A DNA stretch of 64,000 bases from QHXW01 sp963847515 (GTDB taxonomy: Bacteria; Acidobacteriota; Terriglobia; Bryobacterales; Bryobacteraceae). Positions 18,062 to 25,672 of this stretch are shown here, piece by piece (the stretch's first letter is position 1; each line of letters opens with the position of its first letter). Both the position numbers and the translations under genes were made by a program. The DNA is taken from assembly GCA_963847515.1 (NCBI GenBank), contig CAWKAA010000002.1, positions 310,001 to 374,000 of the forward strand, read 5' to 3'. The notes under the pieces were generated by a model. The model worked only from the letters and a program-made list of their open reading frames with translations, was not told the origin of the DNA and did not search any database.

Positions 18062-18801
18062 GCCGAATTCTGCTGGCTGATCACAGTCCGCACGCGCAAC
18101 GCATGGGAGAACGTATCCTCCGCGATGAAGGATACGAGATCGCAACCGTTACCGACGGCGAGACCGTCCTGCTGCGGCTGAAAGATCTCGCGCCGGACGT
18201 AATCCTCGCCGACATCTCGCTCCCTAGCCGGAATGGATACGAGGTCTGCGAGTATGTGAAAACCAGCGGTAAATTTCCGCAGACGCGCGTGATTCTCACC
18301 GCGGGCCCAGTAACGGCGTACGATGAAACGCGCGCCCAAGCCGCGGGAGCCGACGGCTTCGTGCGCAAACCGTTTGAAGCCACTGCTCTGTTGAACACGC
18401 TGCAACCGATGGTCGAAAAGCCAGAGGCTCAGGGCGCCGTCCAAGTCGCGGTGGCGCCTAAACCTGTTACCGGCGCCAAACCCGCCCCGATTGCGCCGCC
18501 GGCTCCGCCTGCTGCTCCGCGTCCAATCGACCGGGAACAGGTGCGGGCGGCGGTGATCCTGGCGCTCGAAGCGTCGATGATCACGATGATCGAGAACATC
18601 ACGGATAAAGTAGTCGTAGCGCTCGAAGCGGATGCGCGCACCGATCCGCCGCCAGCCAAAATCGCCGCGAAGGCTGCCGAGGCAGCGGCGCAGCCAGCGG
18701 CTCCCGGCGTGCCCGCGGAATCCAAGCCGGCCCCGCCTCCTGCGCCGCTTGAGGGGCCCGTGGTCCACGTCCGCACTCCCGTTTTCCGTACGCTCTCATA
18801 A
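18058..18801 (+). CDS. Response-regulator receiver protein with Ala/Pro-rich C-terminus
   Basis: A canonical receiver domain spans residues 1-120: acidic D8, phospho-acceptor D52 (ILADISLPSRNGYEVC), T81 and K104 (FVRKPF). Beyond it is an Ala/Pro-rich linker, a short helical segment (ILALEASMITMIENITDKVV) and another Pro-rich end. There is no DNA-binding or enzymatic output domain. The start overlaps the bamD stop by ATGA, so it is translated with the envelope-assembly gene. The helical segment may be a docking or dimerisation site. No histidine kinase is nearby. Confidence 0.8.
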   Translation: MSRILLADHSPHAQRMGERILRDEGYEIATVTDGETVLLRLKDLAPDVILADISLPSRNGYEVCEYVKTSGKFPQTRVILTAGPVTAYDETRAQAAGADGFVRKPFEATALLNTLQPMVEKPEAQGAVQVAVAPKPVTGAKPAPIAPPAPPAAPRPIDREQVRAAVILALEASMITMIENITDKVVVALEADARTDPPPAKIAAKAAEAAAQPAAPGVPAESKPAPPPAPLEGPVVHVRTPVFRTLS

Positions 18802-18804
18802 CAC

Positions 18805-19305
18805 ATGCCAGACAATAGCTTCGACGTTGTTTCCAAAATCGAGCTGCCGGAGGTGTCCAATGCCATCCAGCAGTCCATGAAAGAAATCACTACACGCTAC
18901 GATCTGAAAGACTCGCACTCGCAGATTGAGCTTATCGAGAAGGATCACAAGATGGTGCTTGCCAGCAAGGACGAATTCAAGCTAAAGGCGGTCAACGAGA
19001 TCCTGCAGCAAAAACTGGTCAAGCGCAAAGTGCCGCTCAAAGGCCTGGAATACGGGCAAGTAATTCAGGCCGCCGGTTCCACGGTGCGCCAGGAGATTAC
19101 CCTCCAGCAAGGCATTCCCATCGAGAAGGCGCGCGAGATCGTCAAGAAGATCAAGGACAGCAAGCTGAAGGTCCAGGCCGCCATCCAGGCCGACCTGGTG
19201 CGCGTCAGCGGCCGCGACCGCGATGTATTGCAGCAGGTGATCGCCTTGATCCGAGGCACTGATTTCGGGATTGACGTGCAGATTACCAACTACAGGACCA
19301 ATTAG
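18805..19305 (+). CDS. yajQ: YajQ-family nucleotide-binding protein
   Basis: 166 residues matching the YajQ/UPF0234 family end to end: SFDVVSKIELPEVSNAIQQ at the N-terminus, RYDLKDSHSQIELIEKDHKM, KRKVPLKGLEYG, QEITLQQGIPIEKAREIVKK and the ending RGTDFGIDVQITNYR. The fold is two KH/RRM-like halves. A Xanthomonas member binds cyclic di-GMP and works with a transcription factor; other members bind RNA or nucleotides. It starts three bases after the receiver gene stop and shares its last base with the next start, so it lies inside a tight operon. Confidence 0.95.
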   Translation: MPDNSFDVVSKIELPEVSNAIQQSMKEITTRYDLKDSHSQIELIEKDHKMVLASKDEFKLKAVNEILQQKLVKRKVPLKGLEYGQVIQAAGSTVRQEITLQQGIPIEKAREIVKKIKDSKLKVQAAIQADLVRVSGRDRDVLQQVIALIRGTDFGIDVQITNYRTN

Positions 19306-19943
19306 TGGCCCGGCGCATCGAGTCCTACCTGCTCGATGGGCCTGCGGGAAAGCTGGAAGCGCTGCTCGAGGAGCCGGAGGACCGGGCGCCCGTTGAAGCC
19401 GCTCTGCTGTGCCATCCGCATCCGCTCTTCGGCGGTACCATGCACAACAAGGTGGTTTACCGTGCGGCTCGCGCACTGCGCCTGCGCGGCTCGGTGATCC
19501 TGCGGTTCAATTTTCGAGGAGTCAACCGTAGTGAAGGCCTGCATGCTGAGGGCATTGGCGAGGTGGAGGATGCTCGCGCGGCGCTGGCGTGGCTGCGGGA
19601 GCGTTATGCGGAGCTTCCGTACGCGCTGGCGGGATTCTCATTCGGCGCACGCGTGGTTGCTAAGTTGGGGTGCGAGATGTCAGGCGCGTCACGCCTTATT
19701 CTGCTCGGCTTTCCCACGCGCGGCAGCGATGTAAGGCCCCTCGCATCCTGCATCGTCCCGAAGTATTTCATTAGCAGCACGCATGATGAGTTTGCGCCCA
19801 GGAATGAGATGGACGCGCTGTACGCAGAAATCGCAGAACCCAAGCAGATGAGCTGGATTGAGGCCGAGGATCACTTCTTCCGCGGTGCTCTGAATCAACT
19901 TGAGGAAACCGTGCTGAATCTCGGCCTAGTTGCTCGCAGATAG
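19305..19943 (+). CDS. Alpha/beta hydrolase (COG2945-type)
   Basis: 212 residues from a GTG that overlaps the yajQ stop by one base. LLCHPHPLFGGTMHNKV near the N-terminus, RFNFRGVNRSEG (oxyanion region) and the nucleophile elbow AGFSFGARV are all typical. The late HDEF (Asp) and EAEDHFF (His) segments complete a Ser-Asp-His triad. It is a small cytosolic alpha/beta hydrolase with no lid. The substrate is unknown; the family includes dienelactone-hydrolase-like and CocE-like esterases. Its 3' end overlaps a convergent receiver gene by 18 bases. Confidence 0.85.
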   Translation: MARRIESYLLDGPAGKLEALLEEPEDRAPVEAALLCHPHPLFGGTMHNKVVYRAARALRLRGSVILRFNFRGVNRSEGLHAEGIGEVEDARAALAWLRERYAELPYALAGFSFGARVVAKLGCEMSGASRLILLGFPTRGSDVRPLASCIVPKYFISSTHDEFAPRNEMDALYAEIAEPKQMSWIEAEDHFFRGALNQLEETVLNLGLVARR

Positions 19944-20402
19944 CCGGAGCGTCCGCTCCGACCGGCGCGTGGCTCGCAGGCTGATCAGTTCCGCGACTTT
20001 GCTCAACAAAGTGGTAACGTCTTCGGTTTCCACGAGCATTCGCGGGCTGGAATTCTTGCGGTCTTCGCGGGCGCTGCCGTCACGATGTTTGCGAACGACG
20101 GCTGTTGCGGGTTTGTATTCTTTTCGGCGCGCGTAAGCCAGCACCCTGCGTCCGGCTTCCGGCGATTCCATATGCGAATCTGTCAGAACCAATTCGTAGA
20201 CGCCTTCGTCCAACTTGCTCACAGCTTCCGCGGCCGAGCCGGCCACATCTACAACATAACCGCACGCTTGTAACAGCGTTTGGAGAGTCAACCTTGAGGC
20301 GACATCCGACTCGACGAGGAGTACACGCGCCAGTTCCAGGCTGCGGCCCGCAGCCGCCCGGGACTCGGCAGTTGCCATCATGTGTTTCCTTTCCATTTCC
20401 AC
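19926..20402 (-). CDS. Stand-alone, degenerate receiver-domain protein
   Basis: 158 residues; an N-terminal ~20-residue extension leads into a receiver-like fold. LARVLLVESDVASRLTLQTL gives the acidic patch, VDVAGSAAEAVSKLDEG the helix-2 region and LVLTDSHMESPEAGRR the phospho-acceptor D75. The conserved Lys-Pro after strand 5 is missing, replaced by a long basic and acidic stretch (VVRKHRDGSAREDRKNSSPR). It could be an atypical receiver that does not switch by phosphorylation. The start may be ATG 20402 or one of two further Met codons within the first nine residues. About 140 AT-rich bases lie upstream. Confidence 0.75.
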   Translation of the reverse strand: MEMERKHMMATAESRAAAGRSLELARVLLVESDVASRLTLQTLLQACGYVVDVAGSAAEAVSKLDEGVYELVLTDSHMESPEAGRRVLAYARRKEYKPATAVVRKHRDGSAREDRKNSSPRMLVETEDVTTLLSKVAELISLRATRRSERTLRLSASN

Positions 20403-20546
20403 TTTAACCGAAGATCAGCGTTTAATCACTACCAAAGTTAGTAGGGTTAGTAGCCGTATAATCTTGCCAGAAAAATCCGACCCGCATGCAACGCTTTCTA
20501 TCTATATACTCAAAATACTTATTACATTATAGTTAGCTGTATTTAA

Positions 20547-21167
20547 CTAGGTGCGGATAGCCACCGAGAGGCCATCGCGGAGCGGGAACAGGGTGGTGAA
20601 AAACTGAGTCGACTCGTACAGTTTTTGGTTAAACTCGACCACGGCGCGGTCGCTGGCGTCCCGAGGGCTTAGAACCCGTTCATACCAAAGAGTGTTATCC
20701 GTTGCGAAGATGCCGCCGGATTTCAGCCGCGAGGGAACGGCTTGCAGCACTTCCGGGTACCCCTCTTTGTCTACATCATTGAAAATAAAGTCAAACTGGC
20801 CCGGCGTCTCCGCAAGTACGCTCAGAGCGTCCCCTACATGCACCTGGATGGATGCGGAAAGGCCGGCACGTTCGATATAGCCACGGGCCTCGCGAGCGTT
20901 TTCGGCACTGCCATCGGTGTAGTGAACTTCGGCACCCGTTCCGGCGGCTCGTGCCAGCCAAATGGTGGAATAACCGATAGCCGACCCCAACTCGAAGATC
21001 CGTTTCGCGCCGCTGATCATGACCAACTGGGCGAGCACGCGCGCCACCGCCGGCCCGATGATGGGAATCTTGCGGCGCTCGGCCACTTGTTCCATTTCGG
21101 CCAGCAGGGCGTCGCGTGGCGGCAGCAGTCCATACATGTAGCGTTCGATATCAGGATTGACGATCAT
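20547..21167 (-). CDS. Class I SAM-dependent O-methyltransferase
   Basis: About 206 residues from ATG 21167 (VNPDIERYMYGLLPPRDALL); the upstream continuation of the frame reads through purB and is not protein-like. KRIFELGSAIGYSTIWLARA is the SAM loop, VHYTDGSAENAREARGYIERA follows, and DFIFNDVDKEGYPEVL has the metal-binding acidic residues of the caffeoyl-CoA/catechol O-methyltransferase family. GGIFATDNTLWYERV is the next strand. The natural acceptor is unknown. It overlaps the 3' end of purB by 17 bases on the same strand and is probably co-transcribed with it. Confidence 0.85.
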   Translation of the reverse strand: MIVNPDIERYMYGLLPPRDALLAEMEQVAERRKIPIIGPAVARVLAQLVMISGAKRIFELGSAIGYSTIWLARAAGTGAEVHYTDGSAENAREARGYIERAGLSASIQVHVGDALSVLAETPGQFDFIFNDVDKEGYPEVLQAVPSRLKSGGIFATDNTLWYERVLSPRDASDRAVVEFNQKLYESTQFFTTLFPLRDGLSVAIRT

Positions 21168-22472
21168 GAAACACCCTCGCGAAGATTTTGTCGACGTTGC
21201 GGAGCTGCCGCTCGAGCGAAAAGCTCTCTGCAATCTGCTCCCGGGTGAGCACACGCAGGATCTCGGGATCGGACTCGATGGCGGCACGGAAATCCGATTC
21301 CTTCTCCCAGGCTTCCATGGCATGGCGCTGCACGATGCGGTATGCGTTCTCGCGCAACATGCCCGCGGCCGCGAGATCGAGCAAAAGCTGGCCCGAAAAC
21401 ACCAGCCCCCGCGTCAGATCGAGGTTGCGGCGCATGCGCTCGGGATAAACCAGGAGCTGATCGATGAGCTGCGTGGTCTTCGCGATCAGATAGTCGGCCA
21501 GAATGGTGGAATCCGGCAGGATCACCCGCTCGACTGAAGAATGAGAAATATCCCGCTCATGCCACAGCGCGACATTTTCAAAAGCCGCCTGTGCATTCGC
21601 CCTGACCACGCGCGCCAAGCCGCAGATCTGCTCGCAAGTGACGGGATTCCGTTTGTGCGGCATGGCCGAGCTGCCCTTCTGGCCTTTGGAAAAATATTCT
21701 TCGGCTTCCCGCACTTCGGTGCGCTGCAGGTGGCGCACTTCCAGGGCGATCTTTTCCAGGCTGGCAGTCAGCACGGCTAACGTGGCGACGAAGTTTGCGT
21801 GCCGGTCCCGTTGTATCACCTGCGAGGAAACCGGGGCAGGACGCAAGCCCAGCTTTTCGCAGATCGCCTCTTCGATCTCCGGCCCAATGTGGGCGAACGT
21901 TCCGACGGCCCCTGAAATTTTGCCCACTCGCATGTCGTCCGCCGCGGCCTTGAGCCGCCGGATGTTACGGCCGGCCTCTTCGTACCATATGGCGAGCTTC
22001 AGGCCAAACGTAATAGGCTCGGCATGGACTCCGTGAGTGCGGCCAATCTGCAACGGTATGTTGGAATTCGAGCGCGCGCCGCTTCAGTACTGGCCGAAGC
22101 CGCTCGAGACCAGCCAGCAGGATCGCGGATACGCCTGGCGGATCTGCAGCGCCTGCGCGGTATCCACAACATCGTTCGAAGTTAACCCGTAGTGCAGCCA
22201 GCGCGAGGCTTCGGCATGCCCGGCGGCGGCCAGCTTTTCCGCGACGGCAGTGGTAAACGCGATGACATCGTGCTTAACTTCACGCTCGATCGCGAAATGC
22301 GCGCAACATCGAAGGCGGCGTGCGCCCGCAGCAGCCGGGCCGCCTCGGCGGGCACAACTCCGCGCTCGGCCAGCGCTTCGCTCGCAGCCAGTTCAACTTC
22401 GAGCCACTGCTGGAATTTGTTCTGGTCGCTCCAGATGCGACCCATATCGGGAAGGGTGTAACGGGAGATCAT
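21151..22472 (-). CDS. purB: Adenylosuccinate lyase, three frameshifts
   Basis: The whole enzyme can be read across frames: ISRYTLPDMGRIWSDQNKFQ and WLEVELAASEALAERGVVPA at the N-terminus, IEREVKHDVIAFTTAVAEKL, WLHYGLTSNDVVDTAQAL, IGRTHGVHAEPITFGLKLA, and the signature loop KGSSAMPHKRNPVTCEQICG. Breaks lie near 22300 (an extra base), 22120 and 22062. PurB cleaves SAICAR and adenylosuccinate to release fumarate, two steps of purine synthesis. Three separate single-base breaks in an essential gene with otherwise intact motifs point to sequence errors. The length of about 435 residues is normal. Confidence 0.9.
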
Positions 22473-22474
22473 AA

Positions 22475-22577
22475 TCAGGTGTCAGGTTTCAGGTGTCAGG
22501 TTTCAGGTGTCAGGTTCCAGGTTAGGTGCTAGGTTTTAGTGTGCTAGCACCTGGCACCTAACACCTAAAACCTAAAT
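22475..22577. repeat. Island of AGGTGTC/AGGTTTC-type tandem and inverted short repeats
   Basis: Repeated caggtgtcaggtttcaggt units run to about 22535 and then face inverted copies (cacctggcacctaacacct) up to 22577, so the RNA could form a long hairpin. The final units run into the MBL hydrolase gene and supply its last codons and stop. A second island of the same kind is at 36271-36414. Confidence 0.85.
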
Positions 22578-23320
22578 ACCTCCGTCGGCTCTCGTTGGCT
22601 CGCCACGACGAGGCGCGTTGCCAGGCCGCGGCGGTCCAGCGCCTGCTGCGCTACCATTCTCGCAATTTCGGGATGGTTGTTGTGCTCGCTCAGATGGCCC
22701 AAAATCAGGGTGGCGGTCGCCGAATCGAATTCGTGGCCGAGGAAGTCGCCCACCACGTCGTTCGAAAGATGGCCGTTCCGGCTCATCACGCGCTGTTTCA
22801 CCGCCCACGGATAGGGGCCGACCTTGAGCATATCGAGATCGTGATTGGATTCGAGCATCAGCACGTGGGAACCGTGCAGGTGGAATTTGATTGAGTCGGG
22901 AATGTACCCCAGGTCGGTTACCAGCCCGATTTTGATGCCCTCCGCGCGAAAGGAAAAGCCGACCGGATCAATGGCGTCATGCGGAATCGTGAAACTATCA
23001 ATTTCGATGTCTCCCACCCTGAACCGGGTTCCCGCTTGAAACACTTCCAGCCGGGGCATTCTGCCGTCCCATTCGATGGCGGGCGCGGTCAGGCGTGTGA
23101 GATAAACCGGGATTGGAACCCGGCGGGCGAAACGCGCGACTCCTGCAATGTGATCCGAATGTTCGTGCGTTATCAGGATGGCGTCAATGCGGTCCGGTTG
23201 TTCGCCGATGGCCGCCAGCCGCTTGCAGAGTTCGCGAAAACTGAGTCCCGCATCCACCAAGACGCGGGTACTTTCGGTGGCGATGAGAGCAGAGTTGGCG
23301 GAACTCCCACTGGCTAGCAC
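22565..23320 (-). CDS. MBL-fold metallohydrolase, WalJ/YycJ-like
   Basis: 251 residues. VLASGSSANSALIATES is the typical opening of the YycJ/WalJ group. Metal ligands are in LITHEHSDHIAGV, in GLVTDLGYIPDSI and in ILGHLSEHNNHPEIARMV. The in-frame codons before GTG 23320 read IFKFC, which also fits the family (usually MxFxVLASGS), yet no start codon is present there, so a true start may be lost. Family members are nuclease-like hydrolases linked in Firmicutes to cell-wall signalling. The substrate here is unknown. The last residues (VFRF) and stop are encoded by the short-repeat island. Confidence 0.8.
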   Translation of the reverse strand: MLASGSSANSALIATESTRVLVDAGLSFRELCKRLAAIGEQPDRIDAILITHEHSDHIAGVARFARRVPIPVYLTRLTAPAIEWDGRMPRLEVFQAGTRFRVGDIEIDSFTIPHDAIDPVGFSFRAEGIKIGLVTDLGYIPDSIKFHLHGSHVLMLESNHDLDMLKVGPYPWAVKQRVMSRNGHLSNDVVGDFLGHEFDSATATLILGHLSEHNNHPEIARMVAQQALDRRGLATRLVVASQREPTEVFRF

Positions 23321-23435
23321 GCAGAACTTGAAGATACTCGTTTCCCCCGATTCCCCTATGTGGGTGTATCCGATGAACGTTAACTCTCACTTGTAACAGG
23401 AAACGTGCCGGACGACAAGTTGTTTTCGCCGGGCG

Positions 23436-23493
23436 AAGGAACAGGACCGGGGCGCCCGAAAGCGCCCCAGTTGGAACAGGCGAGAAGCCTGTG
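23436..23493. repeat. Two adjacent perfect hairpins in a divergent intergenic region
   Basis: The first stem is ggggcgc/gcgcccc (23449-23455 with 23462-23468). The second is acaggc/gcctgt (23477-23492) around gagaa. They lie between the divergent MBL and sigma-factor genes, so they are not simple terminators. They look like a small palindromic repeat unit. Confidence 0.6.
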
Positions 23494-23595
23494 CCGCGTC
23501 GAAAAGATTTGACCCTGTATTGGTGACTTCTTGGTCCCCTTCTGATCGGGGCAGTTGCTAACTTATCACAGCTACAAATCCCCGTCCACAAAGCT

Positions 23596-23601
23596 TATAA
23601 T
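23596..23601 (+). promoter_or_regulatory. Possible -10 box for the sigma-factor gene
   Basis: A perfect tataat stands about 20 bases before the sigma-factor start. No good -35 box is seen 17 bases further upstream, so the promoter may be weak, activator-dependent or not real. Confidence 0.3.
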
Positions 23602-23619
23602 TGTCCCAATTGTTTCGGG

Positions 23620-24192
23620 TTGACGGTGCAGTTCCAAACATTTGACGAGGACTATCTTCGACGATTGCGGAGTGGCGACTCCCAGGTGGAGCAGCACTTC
23701 GCCAAATATTTCGGCGAACTGATTCATTTGAAGTTACGCCGCCGCGTACGCAGCCCACAGCTCGCGGAGGACATCCGGCAGGAGACGATATATCGCGTGC
23801 TTCGCACGCTTCGAGAAAAGGATGGTCTTGAAGACGCGAGAAAGCTGGGCGCGTTTGTGAGCGGCGTCTGTCACTACGTCGCCGTCGAACTGAGCCGGTC
23901 GGAAGGACGGTATGAGACTCCGGATCGCGATTTCGATGAACAGATGGATGTGGCGCAAGGGAACACGGATGCTCGCCTGATCAGCGAGGAGCGAAATAAG
24001 GAGGTTCGTAAAATCCTGTCAAAACTGGACGACCGCGACCGCAAGCTGCTACGCGCGGTGTTTCTGGAAGAACTGGGGTCGAGCGAAGTTTGCCGCCGGT
24101 TCGGGGTTGAGCCCGATTATCTGAGAGTGCTGATCTTTCGCGCCAAAGCGCGGTTCAAACAGGCCTACATAAAGGGAGCAGCCGGGGCATGA
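23620..24192 (+). CDS. ECF-type RNA polymerase sigma factor
   Basis: 190 residues (or 188 from GTG 23626). Region 2 is seen in DEDYLRRLRSGDSQVEQHF, SPQLAEDIRQETIYRVLRTL and FVSGVCHYVAVELSRSEGRY. Region 4 is seen in LSKLDDRDRKLLRAVFLEEL, SSEVCRRFGVEPDYLRVLIF and RAKARFKQAY. Region 3 is missing, as in extracytoplasmic-function sigma factors. It starts a cluster with a zinc anti-sigma factor 46 bases downstream, then an unknown protein and a TPR-CHAT protease-like gene. It is likely held inactive by the next gene product. Confidence 0.9.
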   Translation: MTVQFQTFDEDYLRRLRSGDSQVEQHFAKYFGELIHLKLRRRVRSPQLAEDIRQETIYRVLRTLREKDGLEDARKLGAFVSGVCHYVAVELSRSEGRYETPDRDFDEQMDVAQGNTDARLISEERNKEVRKILSKLDDRDRKLLRAVFLEELGSSEVCRRFGVEPDYLRVLIFRAKARFKQAYIKGAAGA

Positions 24193-24238
24193 AACGGACC
24201 ACAACTGTAACTCACTATATCTGTGGGGATTGAGGTTG

Positions 24239-24907
24239 ATGGATCACGAAACTGCTATCAAAATGCAAGCTGCGGAAAGGTACGTCCTGGACGAATTCAC
24301 TCCAGAAGAACGCACCGACTTCGAGGATCACTATTTCGGCTGCACGGCATGTGCCGACGACGTCAAGGCCGTTTCGATTCTGGCTGCCAACGCCAAAAGT
24401 GTGATCGCTGCTGAGGAAGCACACACGGCAGGTGCGCTTCGATCCCCCGGGCACGCCAAGTGGCGGTTCTCCTGGGGACTGGTGGCCTCGGCGGCGCTAA
24501 ACCTGGTGTTATTAGCCGGCATTGGGATGCAAGGCTTGCGGCTGGGCCCGGGTAAGGTTCCGGCAGCGTCAATGGCCGCGGAGTTTTATCAATCCTTCGG
24601 CATTCCTGCGGCGTCACGGGCCGAGATGAAGACCCTTCTGGTTCCCGCCGGCAGCCGTTTCTTCGGCGCGCGGTTCGATTTGATGGCGGGCCAGCATTTC
24701 GACAGTTACGAATATCAGATTCTGGACGCGGCAGGTACGCCAAGATCCGGGCAAGCCGTGAACGCCCCGTCGTTCAACGACACCGAGTTGCAACTGGCCG
24801 TACCGGTTTCTCCGCTTCCGCCTGGTGAGTATGTGTTCGTATTACGAGGCAGGCAGCAAGAGAAACTTGTTGAAATCTCCCGCGCACACCTTTCGATCCA
24901 GCGGTAA
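24239..24907 (+). CDS. Membrane anti-sigma factor with zinc-finger (ZAS) motif
   Basis: About 222 residues from ATG 24239; TTG 24230 is possible but less likely. The cytosolic N-terminus carries the anti-sigma zinc motif H-x3-C-x2-C in DHYFGCTACADDV. One membrane helix follows at about 79-98 (WGLVASAALNLVLLAGIGMQ). The outer ~120 residues are beta-rich (LLVPAGSRFFGARFDLM, YEYQILDAAGTPRSGQ, PLPPGEYVFVLRGRQ) and resemble a sugar- or peptide-sensing sandwich domain. This layout holds the sigma factor at the membrane until the outer domain is bound or cut. Its position next to a CHAT protein raises the idea that the CHAT protein is the trigger. Confidence 0.8.
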   Translation: MDHETAIKMQAAERYVLDEFTPEERTDFEDHYFGCTACADDVKAVSILAANAKSVIAAEEAHTAGALRSPGHAKWRFSWGLVASAALNLVLLAGIGMQGLRLGPGKVPAASMAAEFYQSFGIPAASRAEMKTLLVPAGSRFFGARFDLMAGQHFDSYEYQILDAAGTPRSGQAVNAPSFNDTELQLAVPVSPLPPGEYVFVLRGRQQEKLVEISRAHLSIQR

Positions 24908-24931
24908 ACTGGAAGGTCTCGCGAGTCCGCT

Positions 24932-25672
24932 ATGCCCAAGTACATCTTCCATGCGTCTGCAGTGGCCGCTCACTTTCAATTCACCAACGGACACCACGAC
25001 TTTGGCCACGAGTATTCCTCGATTTATCTCGGCCATTCGCCACACGCGCACCACACTCATACCGGCGGCCGGACGGGGCCGGAGATTTCATTCACCGACA
25101 GCTTCGTGTCGATCGAGTGTAAGGAAGACAAGGGCGTGTATACCACGCTGGCGAAATCCGGTCTGGAGAAGTTCAACGTCAAAGATATAGTGACCGCAGA
25201 CTCGTTAGAGTGCGGTATCGAGACTGTCTACCGCGAGGAGTGGCGCGGCAATCCGAAGAAACCAAAACACGCACGCATTCTTCCCCGCCGGCCGGTTTTC
25301 CAGAATTTGAAAATCTGCGGCGAGCCGTACGAACTGGAAGAGCAGCTCAAGCCACCCGCGGCGTTTTTGTTTGACGCGTCGCAGCGTGAGGAATATTTTC
25401 AAGGAGACGGCTCCGAAATCGAGCCGGAGGGCATTTCGGCGGCTCCCGGGCGGCGCATGCGCACGCGTTGCGGCGAGATTCGAATTTCCGGCGACACGCG
25501 TAGAATCGCGATTCCGAAGTTTGGTATCGTTTATTTCGCGGATTGGATGTGGCAGCCACCCGATGTTCATACCCCGGCAAAGACGTATCAGTGGGTGCAA
25601 CTGATCCAGCTGGAGCTGAAGAACCCTGGCAAGGGTGGCGGTGGCGGCGTGGGGGGCAACGGCACCACCTGA
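24932..25672 (+). CDS. Unknown protein of the sigma/CHAT cluster
   Basis: 246 residues with no signal peptide or membrane helix and no family I recognise. The N-terminal third is His-rich (HASAVAAHFQFTNGHHDFGH, LGHSPHAHHTHTGG), which might bind metal. The middle is charged, and the end is a glycine run (GKGGGGGVGGNG). Several Tyr/Trp-rich strands (GIVYFADWMWQPP) suggest a folded beta domain. It lies 24 bases after the anti-sigma gene and overlaps the start of the CHAT gene, so all four genes are likely translated together. It could be a substrate, a regulator or a structural partner of the CHAT protein. Confidence 0.6.
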   Translation: MPKYIFHASAVAAHFQFTNGHHDFGHEYSSIYLGHSPHAHHTHTGGRTGPEISFTDSFVSIECKEDKGVYTTLAKSGLEKFNVKDIVTADSLECGIETVYREEWRGNPKKPKHARILPRRPVFQNLKICGEPYELEEQLKPPAAFLFDASQREEYFQGDGSEIEPEGISAAPGRRMRTRCGEIRISGDTRRIAIPKFGIVYFADWMWQPPDVHTPAKTYQWVQLIQLELKNPGKGGGGGVGGNGTT

